Part shown: positions 38,163-38,163 of the stretch, piece by piece
Layout: every line of letters starts with the position of its first letter
Numbering within the stretch: the first letter of the stretch is position 1
From: an uncultured Oscillospiraceae bacterium
GTDB lineage: Bacteria; Bacillota; Clostridia; Oscillospirales; Oscillospiraceae
Assembly: GCA_934589675.1 (NCBI GenBank)
Contig: CAKTOF010000021.1
Coordinates: forward strand, 1 to 38,163
DNA: 38,163 bases
Direction of reading: 5' to 3'
The notes under the pieces: generated by a model
What the model saw: the letters and a program-made list of their open reading frames with translations, nothing else
The model's database searches: none
What the model was told of the DNA's origin: nothing
Made by a program: the position numbers and the translations under genes

Positions 38163-38163
38163 A

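Overview
The window reads as a chromosome segment of a GC-rich anaerobic Clostridium-related Firmicute, most like the gut Oscillospiraceae/Ruminococcaceae group. Supporting signs are strong AGGAGG-type ribosome binding sites, Gram-positive lipoprotein signal peptides ending in AAC, ECF-type vitamin S-components under TPP and tetrahydrofolate riboswitches, a bifunctional BirA, Old Yellow Enzyme/flavoprotein reductases, and short interspersed hairpin repeats. No taxon can be named from the sequence alone.

Left part (1-11.4 kb): the tail of an SPFH-domain protein and a small DUF6440-type protein; an AraC regulator divergent from a DapF-like protein whose two catalytic cysteines are both serine; an intergenic run of hairpins; an MFS transporter; then thiT-thiN behind a TPP riboswitch, lspA with an RluA-family pseudouridine synthase, a nitroreductase, divergent bioY/birA around a BirA operator, and folT behind a tetrahydrofolate riboswitch, followed by an ACMSD-type amidohydrolase. 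This is a vitamin-salvage neighbourhood with each uptake gene under its own sensor. A 56-residue membrane protein with its own promoter and terminator follows.

Middle (11.5-25 kb): an orphan peptide/solute-binding lipoprotein; a LysR regulator followed by a flavin-reductase set (FAD-binding fumarate-reductase-like protein, large OYE-type FMN/Fe-S/FAD reductase, FMN flavoprotein); and a promoter-to-terminator operon of citrate-lyase alpha and beta homologues, two D-2-hydroxyacid dehydrogenases, an IclR regulator and an unusual lactate/malate dehydrogenase relative. No acyl-carrier subunit or prosthetic-group genes for citrate lyase are present, so a CoA-based hydroxy-acid cleavage route is possible.

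Right part (25-38 kb): an AT-richer secreted S1 protease with a 14-codon leader ORF and a translationally coupled lipoprotein; an SDR and a LysR regulator; an operon of a MalY/PatB-type C-S lyase fused to a cyclophilin domain plus an Xaa-Pro (M24) peptidase; divergent from it a complete five-gene peptide ABC importer (two permeases, two ATPases, binding lipoprotein). The window ends in a hairpin-rich repeat and a complete tRNA-Gln(CTG) on the minus strand.

The most unusual items are the C-S lyase-cyclophilin fusion beside an Xaa-Pro peptidase and peptide importer, the cysteine-less DapF paralogue, and the citrate-lyase-like operon lacking its carrier protein.
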